The notes under the pieces: generated by a model | Databases searched by the model: none | Told to the model about the DNA's origin: nothing | What the model saw: the letters and a program-made list of their open reading frames with translations, nothing else | Position numbers and translations under genes: made by a program | Assembly: GCA_004764695.1 (NCBI GenBank) | Contig: SMSO01000008.1 | Location: 781,001 to 845,000 of the forward strand | Direction: 5' to 3' | Source: Schizochytrium sp. TIO01 | Taxonomy: Eukaryota > Sar > Bigyra > Thraustochytrida > Thraustochytriidae | Length of the DNA stretch: 64,000 bases | Shown here: positions 37,652-46,580 of the stretch, one piece after another | How the letters are laid out: every line of letters starts with the position of its first letter | Numbering within the stretch: position 1 is the first letter of the stretch

Positions 37652-39757
37652 ATGATAGGTGCTACTATCAAGGGATTAAAAAATGCAGCCTCCAAGATCA
37701 CCAACCAGACAAGGAGTGCCGCTAGAAGACGAGAACCCCGGCTCTCATCAATTCAGATGTTCACAACCGATTCAGACAGACCCACTCCTATGAAACACGT
37801 AGTCTTGAATCAGGAATTAGCTTCCCTCTTGGCCGACGCTAGAACTTTGCATGCAGAAAAGGCTGAGGAGTACAAGCGTATGGATCGAAAAATTGAGGAC
37901 CTCGAGGCTGAAAAAGACGAACTTTTGCAAGAAATCAAGCAAATCGAGAAAAAAATTAAAGAAAAGCTACGAGATGAGGACGACTACGACTTTCTCGATG
38001 CTTTCTGTCGTGGTGAGATCAATCCAAAATTGTTCCAGAAGAGGTACGGGTACTCGCCCGATGATATACAGGACGCTACTCTTGCCCTTTGCTTGAGTTT
38101 GTCCAAAAAAATTCTCGAAAAAGAAAAGTCGTTAGAAGTGACCAAGCAAGACATTGTTGCCAAAGAACAACGCCTTGCAAAAACGCAGGACATAGTCAAT
38201 GATCATCAAGCTGAAGTGAGGAGGTTAAGTGATTTGATTTCTCGTACGGAACCGCAAAATTTTCTGTCGGTCACCAGTCATCGTCTACCAAATGTTCAGG
38301 ATTCACCCAAAATACGACAAAGCAACACAGATATCTCGAACCTCCATAATTACCCCACTTCGCCTGCGAAGGTCAGGTCTTTGTTAGTAAAGTCTTTCGT
38401 GGACTACTGTAACGAGAAAGGGTACATTGATATTCTGAATGAACTGCAATCTACCGTCAACTTCAAAGATGCCTTTGAGGATGTGAGTGATACGGTAAAA
38501 TTCTTAAACGAAGGAACTGTCACGGACGCATTTCAGCAAGTTATGCGTGTTGTAACAAAAGCCATAACTCAAGAATCCAACGAAAAAGTCCCTTATAAGG
38601 TCTCCATCTATACGTCTGGTCAGGAAAAAGTAGAGGGTAGAGCAGACTTTTGTTTTGCTGCTAAGACAGTAGACGGTACCCATATTCCGTTGATCGTAGG
38701 TGAGTTCAAAGGTCCTGGTAAGAATTACTCCTACGACAACCTCAGTGAGACTTATTGTGATCATGGCTGTACTGGATGTGGATCAGACCGTCATAAAAAG
38801 TTTTCAGTTGTTCGTCAACTATACAACTACATGTTTTTGAATGGTCTACTGGTTGGCGTCTACTCGAACTACAAAGTGACTTGTGTTTTTATCAGGGACT
38901 GTGAAGGAAATCTAATGATCACAAAGTCTGTTCGGGCTGAAGATGTTGGCGATATCGCTCGCGGCAAACTCAGTACGATGCAACTTGTCGCACTTGCTAT
39001 CTTGCTCGCAGCGGATACAAGCGAGATGAACTTCAGTGAAATTGAAAATAGCATCTTGGTTCCCTGTTTAGGCGGTCCGGGGCAGACTCCAGAACGCGTC
39101 ATTCTACCTGCAGTGTGTAAAGCCAGTAATGACGCGAAGATAGAGAAACACGAAAATCAAAATTCCGCGGACCCTAAACATTTCCGCAAAGATGGGGCGT
39201 CGATTCATTTACCTTTATTAAAACTTGATGGGTACACTGAACTCCCACCCGGTCGCACGGGTAGGACACTTCGGATTGGTATCCCCCTACCAACAGGTGA
39301 GAGGATCGACAGCGTTTTGAAGATACTGGATTCCTTTAAGCAAGAAGAACAGATACCAGAGCTTGAAAATGAAGCTGAAATTTACAAACAGTTAAAATCG
39401 CTACAAGGCGAACACATCCCTGAATTTATCGATTATGGCCTTTTTGAATGCGATGTTCTGTACGGTCTTGGGACAAAATATTCTGGCGAACCTTTAACAC
39501 CTGAAGACATCACTGATGACTTTGTGGAAAAGGCAGTGATTGCTCTCGATGAAATTCATTCCCAAGGTGTATTGCACGGTGATGTGGATGCCCGCAATGT
39601 CCTATACAATAAGGAAACTCAAAGGCCTGTCATAGTTGACTTCGGCATAGCCGTTCGCAAGATGGAAATGAGTGATGAATACTTCGCAAGAGCTGCCGAT
39701 CAAGAGATTAATGAACTTCGACATTCGTTGGGCAAAGTAAGAGGAGTAAAAAACTAA
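37652..39757 (+). CDS. PD-(D/E)XK nuclease-protein kinase fusion, copy A
   Basis: A 701-aa protein from ATG. The basic N-terminal about 35 residues begin MIGATIKGLKNAAS. A coiled coil spans about 60-200. A PD-(D/E)XK nuclease core spans about 245-455, with Asp332 (GRADF), Glu351-x-Lys353 (GEFKG), a Cys/His knuckle (CDHGCTGCGSDRH, about 369-381) and a conserved RQLYNYM helix. A small kinase domain spans about 525-690, with a Gly loop (PPGRTGRTL), Lys557, Glu574, His642-x-Asp644 and Asn649 (LHGDVDARNVLYN), and Asp663 (VDFG). All catalytic residues are present, but the C-lobe is very short, as in Bud32/RIO-type kinases. Nuclease plus kinase in one chain recalls Crinkler-type effector C-termini. 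Copy B lies at 49.4 kb. Confidence 0.88.
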   Translation: MIGATIKGLKNAASKITNQTRSAARRREPRLSSIQMFTTDSDRPTPMKHVVLNQELASLLADARTLHAEKAEEYKRMDRKIEDLEAEKDELLQEIKQIEKKIKEKLRDEDDYDFLDAFCRGEINPKLFQKRYGYSPDDIQDATLALCLSLSKKILEKEKSLEVTKQDIVAKEQRLAKTQDIVNDHQAEVRRLSDLISRTEPQNFLSVTSHRLPNVQDSPKIRQSNTDISNLHNYPTSPAKVRSLLVKSFVDYCNEKGYIDILNELQSTVNFKDAFEDVSDTVKFLNEGTVTDAFQQVMRVVTKAITQESNEKVPYKVSIYTSGQEKVEGRADFCFAAKTVDGTHIPLIVGEFKGPGKNYSYDNLSETYCDHGCTGCGSDRHKKFSVVRQLYNYMFLNGLLVGVYSNYKVTCVFIRDCEGNLMITKSVRAEDVGDIARGKLSTMQLVALAILLAADTSEMNFSEIENSILVPCLGGPGQTPERVILPAVCKASNDAKIEKHENQNSADPKHFRKDGASIHLPLLKLDGYTELPPGRTGRTLRIGIPLPTGERIDSVLKILDSFKQEEQIPELENEAEIYKQLKSLQGEHIPEFIDYGLFECDVLYGLGTKYSGEPLTPEDITDDFVEKAVIALDEIHSQGVLHGDVDARNVLYNKETQRPVIVDFGIAVRKMEMSDEYFARAADQEINELRHSLGKVRGVKN

Positions 39758-39849
39758 AACATTTACAGTTGTTGTATTTCTTCTTTAAAAAAGGAAAAGT
39801 TATCATTTACGAAATTATACTATGATTCTCCTTCAGGTTCTTCTTTAAA

Positions 39850-42800
39850 TTATTCTTCGTGGGAATCCTCTTCAGATTCTTCTTCTTGTGAATCCTCCTC
39901 TTCTTCAGATTCTTCTTCTTGTGAATCCTCTTCTTCTTCAGATTCTTCTTCTTGTGAATCATCTTCTTCTTCAGATTCTTCTTCAGAATCCTCTTCTTCT
40001 TGTGAATCCTCTTCTTCTTCAGATTCTTCTTCAGAATCCTCTTCTTCTTCAGAATCCTCTTCTTCTTCAGATTCTTCTTCAGAATCCTCTTCTTCTTCTT
40101 CAGAATCCTCTTCTTCAGAATCCTCTTCTTCAGAATCCTCTTCTTCAGAATCCTCTTCTTCAGAATCCTCTTCTTCAGAATCCTCTTCTTCAGAATCCTC
40201 TTCTTCTTCTTCAGAATCCTCTTCTTCTTGAGATTCTGCAGAATGATGCCCCTCATTTTCACTCAAAAATAAAGTACTACGATTTGCAATGGCGTGGTCA
40301 AACGGTTGTTCTTCTTCATCTGATGATTCATCCAAATCGCTTTCAACAAGAGACTCATTATTATTTAAAAAATCTTCTCCATCAGCTACACGAAGTATCA
40401 AATTCCATCGATAAATATCCTTCTGAATCCTTTTGAATAAAGATGGCGGATAGTTCTGCTCAACAATCACGTCTAAGTCTAACACAGGGCCTTTGTTTGT
40501 ACCTTTTTGTTTATTGTTTACTTTTCTGTATTCATCTCTATATGCTTTACCCTGCACTGTCTTTTCCAACCCTTCTTCTGACCCTTCCTCTTCTTCTACT
40601 CCTTCCTTTGATTGAAATCCCCTTTCTCCTACTGATCCTCTACTTCGTGAATCAGGATCTTTGTGAGGAGCTGTGTATGAATGTTCTGTTTGTTCTCTTA
40701 AGTACAGGTGCGATATTCTTTTGTGCATATTCTTCTGCTCAGGCAAAGAGTGAAAGTGCGGAAGAACATCATAGCGATATGAGTGATGATCCGTTGAAGC
40801 AATCTCGGTACCGAGAAAAGGTTCGTTCCTTAGAAGATTTAGTCGACGAGCCAATTCGCGCTGCAAAGACAACATAAAATAATCACCCTTTAATAAGTTT
40901 GGTAGATTGTGTATTAGATCTGCACGATCGCCGTCATCATACGTTTTAAATTTTCTTAGTCCATGCAGGAGGATCAACCTATCAAAAGTGCTACCGTCTA
41001 ATTTAGAAATAAGATCATCAATTGATGAGTTGGCTGAATTCAAAATTTCCTTGTATGTGTAAAATATGTCGATGATATTACTGATCCTCTCTATATCCAT
41101 TAGCTTTTCATTAAAAGAGAGCGATTCAGCAGTCATGATACTCCTAAACATATCATGTGTAGTAAAGTATGGAAGATACATGTTAGGATAAGCATCTATG
41201 AGTTCCAACAAGAAAAATTTAGCTGACCTTTCGTTGTCTCTGAAGAAGTGAGTACCATATTCCAAGTTGAAGAACTTCCTTGAAAAATCCGCAACCTTAT
41301 CTGCCTGCTTAAGAATGGCATCGTAAACCATGCTAGATGTTATACCTCTAAGACCGAATAAAGTAGACTTGCTAGATGGAGGAATGCTATCATTGTCAAA
41401 AATTGCCAAGATCACATCAGGAAATTGCTCAGGTGGTACTTGTTTCATCACCCATGATAACGGTTCCAAATCCGCTTCCAATGACTGGAAGATTTCTTGA
41501 AATTGTATCACCTCCTTCTGTTGAATAGATTCGTCAAACATTTTTCTAAAGGTTCTGAAATTCACCTTTTTCATGATGAAAGTCTTACGGGGGAACATTT
41601 TCAAAGAAATGGTCATTTGACTCGCAATACACAATTGCTCGAAGCCATTGGTAAAATCATTAGTGGATACCATGTCAATGCATTCCATGTAGGATTTTGC
41701 AACAATCATCCAAAAATGAGGAATATGTTTTAAAAGTGAAGCGCACAAGATCAAGCCAGTGATGGTATCCAAAGGAGCACCGGGCATGAAAACCTTTAGA
41801 TAATGGACCACAACTTTAAAGTAAACACTAGACGACACTGATGATTCGTCCATTGATCGAATTGCCTCGTTATCTAGATTGTTGAGTAATTTGGGAATGA
41901 CCTCCTGCACTTTCATGTACTTATAATTCAGAATCTGATCAAACAGAGCGAGCACTTCATCGGCATTATTCTCATTAACTTCTGAATAACCTTCACATAA
42001 TTTGTACATAATCCCCAAATCCCTTAGTTTAGTCATTGAGCTTAACCATTGCATGTCTTCAGGATCTTCAGTGTCCAACTGAGATAGGATTGTTGGGATG
42101 ATTTCCCCATCAAGCTCCTCTATAAATTCGCTACTATTCAAGGATTCATCGATCGCTTCTTTATAAGATTCAGGAATGATATCGATTGAGTAACGCTTTA
42201 TGGACTGCCAATATTCCAGCTCAAGACCGTCCAAAAGGTAAAGTCTGAACCTATTGAGCAAGGCTAGCTTTGTCCAATTTAAGCGCCTATTTTGAGCATC
42301 TTTTCGAATCAATTTAAACTTGACTACCGCAAAATCAGAATCATCTAAAATTGCATCTTTCAACTTGACCATTTCGAATAAGTCCCCCCCATCGACTTGA
42401 GGATTCAAAATGTGAACAACACAAAACAACCAAACTTGCAATAGTATGGTAAGAAACTGACGTTCAAGAGTGCTTAATGTCGAGGATTCATAATTCAGCG
42501 CAAAGCCATCAACCATTGAACTCGTCGGAACCAATTGTTTCGTATTTAATAATTGTTTCTTCCATGTACCCTTACCATAGTTTTCAATTTCTCGATCAAG
42601 ACTTTCATCGATAGGAATGCGCTGTAAGAGACTATCGGAAGTGAATTGAATACAGTACTGCCTCTTTCGCGGTGAAAGCATCAAATACAATAAAGCGTTG
42701 TCCCGTTGAACGATTACGATGACCATTTGTGCATAACCAGACAAGGACCCTGGAGAATTGCTTGAATCACCACTGTCTGCATGATGAGACAATAGATTGA

Positions 42801-44361
42801 TTACATTTGGAGGGATGACAATATTTCCAGGAGTCATGGAAATTCTCGTCGATAAAATTTCAACATGCTCAAAGTAAGGACTCATTAGTGAAGTTAGTCG
42901 CACGGGGATGAGTTCTTCAGATAATGTCCTAGAGTCACCCTCGTCAATTTCTATCTGATCGCCAAAGATAGCCAGTTCCCGAATGAGAGTTTTATCACAT
43001 TTAGCGATAAAACTAGCAAAGCGCAGCATGGTCTGTCCCATAAATTCGCCTGAGCAATTGTGGAAATTCACAAATCGATCGAAAAGAAGAGTAGGATCAA
43101 AACTTTCGGCAGTGATGTCAAACCTGTCACGCAAAGTGGTTCCATCAGCAGAGGCCTCCCCAAATTCTCCTTTGAATCCTACTTTGGATTTAGCATCAGT
43201 ATAATCAACTGGAGCCAAGACCACATAGGTAACTAGCAAACACCACGCGAAACAGAATCCGTCTGTGAGTCTTTGCGTCCAAAGAGTCTCAAGATCAGAT
43301 GTTCTTTTCGTAACGCGTAAGTTAACATTCTGGCGGTACCAACGCCCTGAACTTGATTGAGGACCGATACGGCCGAATGATTGACTTAAGTTTGTAAGAA
43401 ATCTCCAGGGAATCCCATCTTTCTCTGAATTCTCTTCTGCTTCAGACCCTGACCCCACATCCAACAGAAAGTACTTTGTTTTCTCTTGTTTATTGAACTT
43501 CCTAAATGACCTTTCAACTAATTCCCTCATCCTTGCTGTGAACACTTCAACATCATACAGCCGTGTTCCCCTCCCGTGTGGTTCAAAATGAATGACAGAA
43601 TGCTCTTTTAAATCTAAAATTAAAAGATTTGCATGGAGGTCATCTTCTTCTTGATCATCTTCCTCACTTGAATCATCTTCAAAATTATCTAGAACAATTG
43701 GTAACGAATAGTATCTAGCCTTATCCGGATCTTCTACAAGAATGTTGTAAATAAAATTGACAGTGTCGTCCAAGTTATGAAATCTTTGAGTTGTAACGTG
43801 ATAAGTAATATTAGTTTCAATATGAATCGAAACATGTTCTTGATCAGGACTTGTTTTATTGATGATATCCTCGAGGATATGAACAATCTCATAGACCCTC
43901 GCATCCGCCGAAGAATAACCCAAATAGTTGCCATCATCGAATCCAAAACACTCCAACATAGCTGGACCGAAAGATTTTAGCTTATGAAAACCCTTTGTGG
44001 TTAACAATTCCTTCAAGTATTGCTCTGATTCTCTTGTGAGCGAAGCGTTCAACTCTTTATCCTCCTTTTTGACAATCGACCGTCCTCTCTTTTTCCCGTC
44101 CCCTGATGTTTGAGCAAGCAATTGTGGAGACTCAGGTAGCGTATTTTCAGCATCCTGCACGGTTTTACTACCTTCATTCGTACCATCTTCAACCTGATGA
44201 TCAAATTCATCTAGTTTCGCATTCTGTTCAAGAACCTCTGCATACGACATACTGTTGGTTATGTGGAGAATGATTCGATTGAGTTGACGCTTGAACTGTG
44301 GGTTTTCATCTCTTAGACGAACTGCCCGCCTAAGCACATCCTCGTAAACCGCTTCCGACAT
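39850..44361 (-). CDS. Giant viral protein with Ulp1-like cysteine-protease module and acidic repeat tail
   Basis: A 1503-aa protein from ATG. Near residues 240-380 is a module known in many large DNA viruses: HANLLILDLKEHSVIHFEPHG (His243, then the EPHG turn) followed by GFCFAWCLLVTYVVLAP (Cys370 and Cys374). This is the His...Cys order of Ulp1/C48-like viral cysteine proteases. The large middle part (400-1300) is helical and unrecognised. From about residue 1365 the protein becomes almost pure Glu/Asp/Ser made of EEEDS-type repeats to the end. A plus-strand frame at 40443-40877 lies inside it and is an antisense shadow. It is divergent at 61 bp from the heliorhodopsin gene. Likely roles are processing of viral proteins or removal of ubiquitin-like tags; the acidic tail may bind basic proteins. 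Confidence 0.82.
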   Translation of the reverse strand: MSEAVYEDVLRRAVRLRDENPQFKRQLNRIILHITNSMSYAEVLEQNAKLDEFDHQVEDGTNEGSKTVQDAENTLPESPQLLAQTSGDGKKRGRSIVKKEDKELNASLTRESEQYLKELLTTKGFHKLKSFGPAMLECFGFDDGNYLGYSSADARVYEIVHILEDIINKTSPDQEHVSIHIETNITYHVTTQRFHNLDDTVNFIYNILVEDPDKARYYSLPIVLDNFEDDSSEEDDQEEDDLHANLLILDLKEHSVIHFEPHGRGTRLYDVEVFTARMRELVERSFRKFNKQEKTKYFLLDVGSGSEAEENSEKDGIPWRFLTNLSQSFGRIGPQSSSGRWYRQNVNLRVTKRTSDLETLWTQRLTDGFCFAWCLLVTYVVLAPVDYTDAKSKVGFKGEFGEASADGTTLRDRFDITAESFDPTLLFDRFVNFHNCSGEFMGQTMLRFASFIAKCDKTLIRELAIFGDQIEIDEGDSRTLSEELIPVRLTSLMSPYFEHVEILSTRISMTPGNIVIPPNVINLLSHHADSGDSSNSPGSLSGYAQMVIVIVQRDNALLYLMLSPRKRQYCIQFTSDSLLQRIPIDESLDREIENYGKGTWKKQLLNTKQLVPTSSMVDGFALNYESSTLSTLERQFLTILLQVWLFCVVHILNPQVDGGDLFEMVKLKDAILDDSDFAVVKFKLIRKDAQNRRLNWTKLALLNRFRLYLLDGLELEYWQSIKRYSIDIIPESYKEAIDESLNSSEFIEELDGEIIPTILSQLDTEDPEDMQWLSSMTKLRDLGIMYKLCEGYSEVNENNADEVLALFDQILNYKYMKVQEVIPKLLNNLDNEAIRSMDESSVSSSVYFKVVVHYLKVFMPGAPLDTITGLILCASLLKHIPHFWMIVAKSYMECIDMVSTNDFTNGFEQLCIASQMTISLKMFPRKTFIMKKVNFRTFRKMFDESIQQKEVIQFQEIFQSLEADLEPLSWVMKQVPPEQFPDVILAIFDNDSIPPSSKSTLFGLRGITSSMVYDAILKQADKVADFSRKFFNLEYGTHFFRDNERSAKFFLLELIDAYPNMYLPYFTTHDMFRSIMTAESLSFNEKLMDIERISNIIDIFYTYKEILNSANSSIDDLISKLDGSTFDRLILLHGLRKFKTYDDGDRADLIHNLPNLLKGDYFMLSLQRELARRLNLLRNEPFLGTEIASTDHHSYRYDVLPHFHSLPEQKNMHKRISHLYLREQTEHSYTAPHKDPDSRSRGSVGERGFQSKEGVEEEEGSEEGLEKTVQGKAYRDEYRKVNNKQKGTNKGPVLDLDVIVEQNYPPSLFKRIQKDIYRWNLILRVADGEDFLNNNESLVESDLDESSDEEEQPFDHAIANRSTLFLSENEGHHSAESQEEEDSEEEEEDSEEEDSEEEDSEEEDSEEEDSEEEDSEEEDSEEEEEDSEEESEEEEDSEEEEDSEEESEEEEDSQEEEDSEEESEEEDDSQEEESEEEEDSQEEESEEEEDSQEEESEEDSHEE
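39855..40240. repeat. 15-bp tandem repeat coding for acidic tail
   Basis: Repeats of a 15-base unit containing TCTTCAGAATCC (eight near-perfect units at about 40096-40215, looser copies to the left). They code on the minus strand for Glu/Asp/Ser repeats at the C-terminus of the 1503-aa protein. Confidence 0.85.
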
Positions 44362-44422
44362 GATGTAAGCCAGCTACTATTATTATAATTCAGATTCACT
44401 TTATACATATAATGACTAGTCT
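44362..44422. promoter_or_regulatory. Divergent promoter with TATA-like boxes
   Basis: A 61-bp spacer between the 1503-aa protein gene and the heliorhodopsin gene. TATACATATAAT lies at 44402-44413 and a TATTATTATAATT stretch at 44379-44391. A promoter role is inferred from position and composition. Confidence 0.4.
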
Positions 44423-45148
44423 ATGAGTATCATTTCCTATTGTTCAACATGGCAGTTCAACATTGTTTGTGCACTTTTGCACCTTGCGTCTACCATTGCT
44501 ATGGTTGTTCTCTCAGTGGATCCAAACAAAGGGAGAGTGGTCTTAACATTAGGTGACATAGATACCACATGGTGGACGCCTTCAGTCTTCAGCGGACTTG
44601 CCCTCTTTTCAGGAATTACGGCCGCGTTTCACTGCTTCTACGCATATCTTATTCGCATTGGAAACATCGGTTCCATGCGCTTTTTAGAGTACTCCATCAC
44701 TGCATCGATCATGGCCGTCATTATTGCAATCTTATGCAGAATAGATGACATTTTCACTCTCACAGGCATTGCCGGTCTCATGATGACAACAATGGTCTTT
44801 GGGTATCTAGAAGACATCCTCCCTTTTACAGGTGATAAATCGAGATTGATGATCAAACCATTCTGGCTCGGTTGCATTCCTTACCTTTTCGCATGGGTTA
44901 TTATCAGTTGGTCTTTCTTTGCAGAAATCAACCATGACGTACCACATTTTGTCATTGCTATTTTTTTCATTGAATTCTTCATGTTTTCATGCTTTGCGTT
45001 AGTACAGTATATCTATGTGGTGAGGGAAGAACGCATGTTAACTGACGAGGAAGTGCTTACTATGGATGGATGGTACAACCTTTTGTCACTGACCTCCAAG
45101 TTGCTTTTAGTGTGGATATGCTTTGGTGGAATCGAGTCAAATTTTTAA
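44423..45148 (+). CDS. Heliorhodopsin (viral)
   Basis: A 241-aa, seven-helix protein starting at ATG. It matches heliorhodopsins rather than type-1 rhodopsins. TM3 reads RFLEYSITASIMAVIIAI with Glu89 at the counter-ion position. TM7 reads LLSLTSKLLLVWICFGGI with Lys226 at the retinal Schiff-base position. His20 (TM1) and His70 (TM2) sit where conserved histidines occur in the family. Other family segments are GIAGLMMTTMVFGYLED and CIPYLFAWVIISW. Heliorhodopsins have an inverted topology and some act as light-gated transporters or signalling partners; a viral one is a proton channel. Mirusviruses and Emiliania huxleyi viruses carry them. Its 3' end overlaps the convergent nuclease gene by 12 bp. 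All key residues look functional. Confidence 0.9.
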   Translation: MSIISYCSTWQFNIVCALLHLASTIAMVVLSVDPNKGRVVLTLGDIDTTWWTPSVFSGLALFSGITAAFHCFYAYLIRIGNIGSMRFLEYSITASIMAVIIAILCRIDDIFTLTGIAGLMMTTMVFGYLEDILPFTGDKSRLMIKPFWLGCIPYLFAWVIISWSFFAEINHDVPHFVIAIFFIEFFMFSCFALVQYIYVVREERMLTDEEVLTMDGWYNLLSLTSKLLLVWICFGGIESNF

Positions 45149-46246
45149 GCGATAGGTAAGACGCTCCTCTCTGTATTTTTCTTGCCGCGTTTGTCCATAA
45201 CCTATCACTTTAAATAAATTGACTCCACGCGCATCAGAGTAGTCCACTTGCCCTTTGAGTGCATCTTCTAGGGCTCCTTTAACTTCCTTTTCCAGGCTTT
45301 CATGTCGAGAGTTCGGGTTGAAACGGATAATCACCAAAGGCTTCACACTTCTTCCATTACCAATTAACTGATCATGAATTTCCTGCAATCTTTTCATTTC
45401 ACATGCTATGTCATAACCACTGTGACTTTCTTCATCGCATTCGACCACAATATAATAGGGTAAGTCATTATCTGAAAAAACAAAGTCAGCACGCCGACGG
45501 TTTACTACCTTACATGCACTATCTTTGATGATGCGATCATGGCTCGAAGGGTGAAATCCCCAAGAATGAAAACGCTCGTTCCACTCATTTTCTAGTCTCA
45601 TATGACGCTCCTCTCTCTTTTCACACGTCCAACAAATGCGAATCCTACGGAAAAGTCTACGATTCGATAAAAGACGCCCACACTTACGTTCGCAAAGGTT
45701 TTTGGAATCAGGCTCACAAATAAAGCAGTAAGTACGGCGCCTCTTGTGGATACAAATATACGTGCCATCGCAATCTACACACCGGTTAGGTTTTCGTCCA
45801 TGCCCACAATACATTCTTCTGTTTTCTCCAGCTCGGTTCTTATCCACCCAATATTCCCTACCACTCAGAGAACATTTATAAATAGTCTTAGCGTTGCCAC
45901 ATACACGAATAACAGGATCTACCACTTTATTTCTTTTCTTTCTTTTAGATTGTTTTTTAAAAGTTTCATCTACTACATGTTCTCTAGTCTTAGCATTATT
46001 GCCATGCACTACTACTTCATTTCTTTTAGATTGTTTTTTAAAAGTTTCATCTACTAGATGTTCTCTAGTCTTAGCATTATTGACATGCACTACTACTTCA
46101 TTTCTTTTAGATTGGTTTTTTAAAGTTTCATCTACTACATGTTCTCTAGTCTTAGCATTATTGCCATGCACTACTACTTCATTTCTTTTAGATTGTTTTT
46201 TTAAAGTTTCATCTAATACATAAACGCGACTACTCCTCAATCTCAT
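45137..46246 (-). CDS. Cys/His-knuckle plus PD-(D/E)XK nuclease with N-terminal tandem repeats
   Basis: A 369-aa protein from ATG. Residues 10-107 are three full and one partial 27-aa repeats (units such as VVDETLKNQSKRNEVVVH). The middle has Cys/His knuckles typical of giant-virus and algal proteins: YCGHGRKPNRCVDCDGTYIC (about 147-165), then CIHKRRRTYCFIC. The C-terminal domain is a restriction-enzyme-like fold: RRADFVFSDNDLP (Asp254), then YYIVVECDEESHSGYDIACE (Glu269, Asp271), EMKRLQEI and PLVIIRFNPNSR. This domain is widespread in nucleocytoviruses, often with the C-HG knuckles. It may be a homing-type or defence-related nuclease, or act in viral DNA metabolism. Confidence 0.82.
   Translation of the reverse strand: MRLRSSRVYVLDETLKKQSKRNEVVVHGNNAKTREHVVDETLKNQSKRNEVVVHVNNAKTREHLVDETFKKQSKRNEVVVHGNNAKTREHVVDETFKKQSKRKKRNKVVDPVIRVCGNAKTIYKCSLSGREYWVDKNRAGENRRMYCGHGRKPNRCVDCDGTYICIHKRRRTYCFICEPDSKNLCERKCGRLLSNRRLFRRIRICWTCEKREERHMRLENEWNERFHSWGFHPSSHDRIIKDSACKVVNRRRADFVFSDNDLPYYIVVECDEESHSGYDIACEMKRLQEIHDQLIGNGRSVKPLVIIRFNPNSRHESLEKEVKGALEDALKGQVDYSDARGVNLFKVIGYGQTRQEKYREERLTYRLKI
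45947..46222. repeat. 81-bp tandem repeat (3.4 copies)
   Basis: Near-identical 81-base units coding the 27-aa repeats at the N-terminus of the knuckle-nuclease. The sequence identity at DNA level is very high, so the array is young or kept uniform. Confidence 0.9.
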
Positions 46247-46357
46247 GATATAGCTTTTTTATTTTATAATCTCACACTATTAAGGGTTTAGTTATTGAAG
46301 ATTTTGCAATAAATAGATTATCAACGCTAATCCTAGTAGTTTGTTTATCACATTTAC
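46247..46357. promoter_or_regulatory. Divergent promoter with TATA-like box
   Basis: A 111-bp AT-rich spacer between the knuckle-nuclease gene (-) and a small membrane-protein gene (+). A TTTTATAAT run is at 46262-46270, near the minus-strand start. Inferred role. Confidence 0.35.
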
Positions 46358-46531
46358 ATGTCGAACATTACGAACTCCACATCCAGGGAGAATGCAATAT
46401 CTTTAGGCTTAGACAGAGGTGGTTTGGCGATTCTATTGTTCTTTATACTGATTTTATTCATCCTCGCACACATCTTTCTTAAAAAGGAAAAAGCCACAAA
46501 AACGCCCTCGGCTACCGTTGTAGTAATATAA
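46358..46531 (+). CDS. Small single-pass membrane protein, 57 aa
   Basis: A short ATG frame ended by TAA. Residues 1-20 are polar (MSNITNSTSRENA start). About 21-43 form one very hydrophobic helix (GGLAILLFFILILFILAHIF), followed by a Lys-rich stretch (KKEKATK) and a short tail. The single membrane span with a basic cytoplasmic flank, the compact setting between two viral genes and the normal start context support it as a real small viral membrane protein. No family is recognised. It lies 49 bp before the resolvase gene on the same strand. Confidence 0.6.
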   Translation: MSNITNSTSRENAISLGLDRGGLAILLFFILILFILAHIFLKKEKATKTPSATVVVI

Positions 46532-46580
46532 CATAAACGAAATTATCATTTTTATTTAAAAAAAAAAAAAAATAGTAAAC

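Noticed and set aside
39888-40436. Plus-strand Leu/Pro/Gln-rich frame
   Set aside because: Mirror image of the 15-bp repeat coding the acidic tail; composition is an artefact of the repeat.
40443-40877. Plus-strand frame with hydrophobic helices inside the 1503-aa gene
   Set aside because: It is antisense to a coding region whose reverse complement is naturally Leu/Phe-rich; no independent support.
45746-46223. Plus-strand frames opposite the 81-bp repeats
   Set aside because: Repetitive Cys/Ser/Phe-rich translation mirrors the repeat on the coding minus strand.
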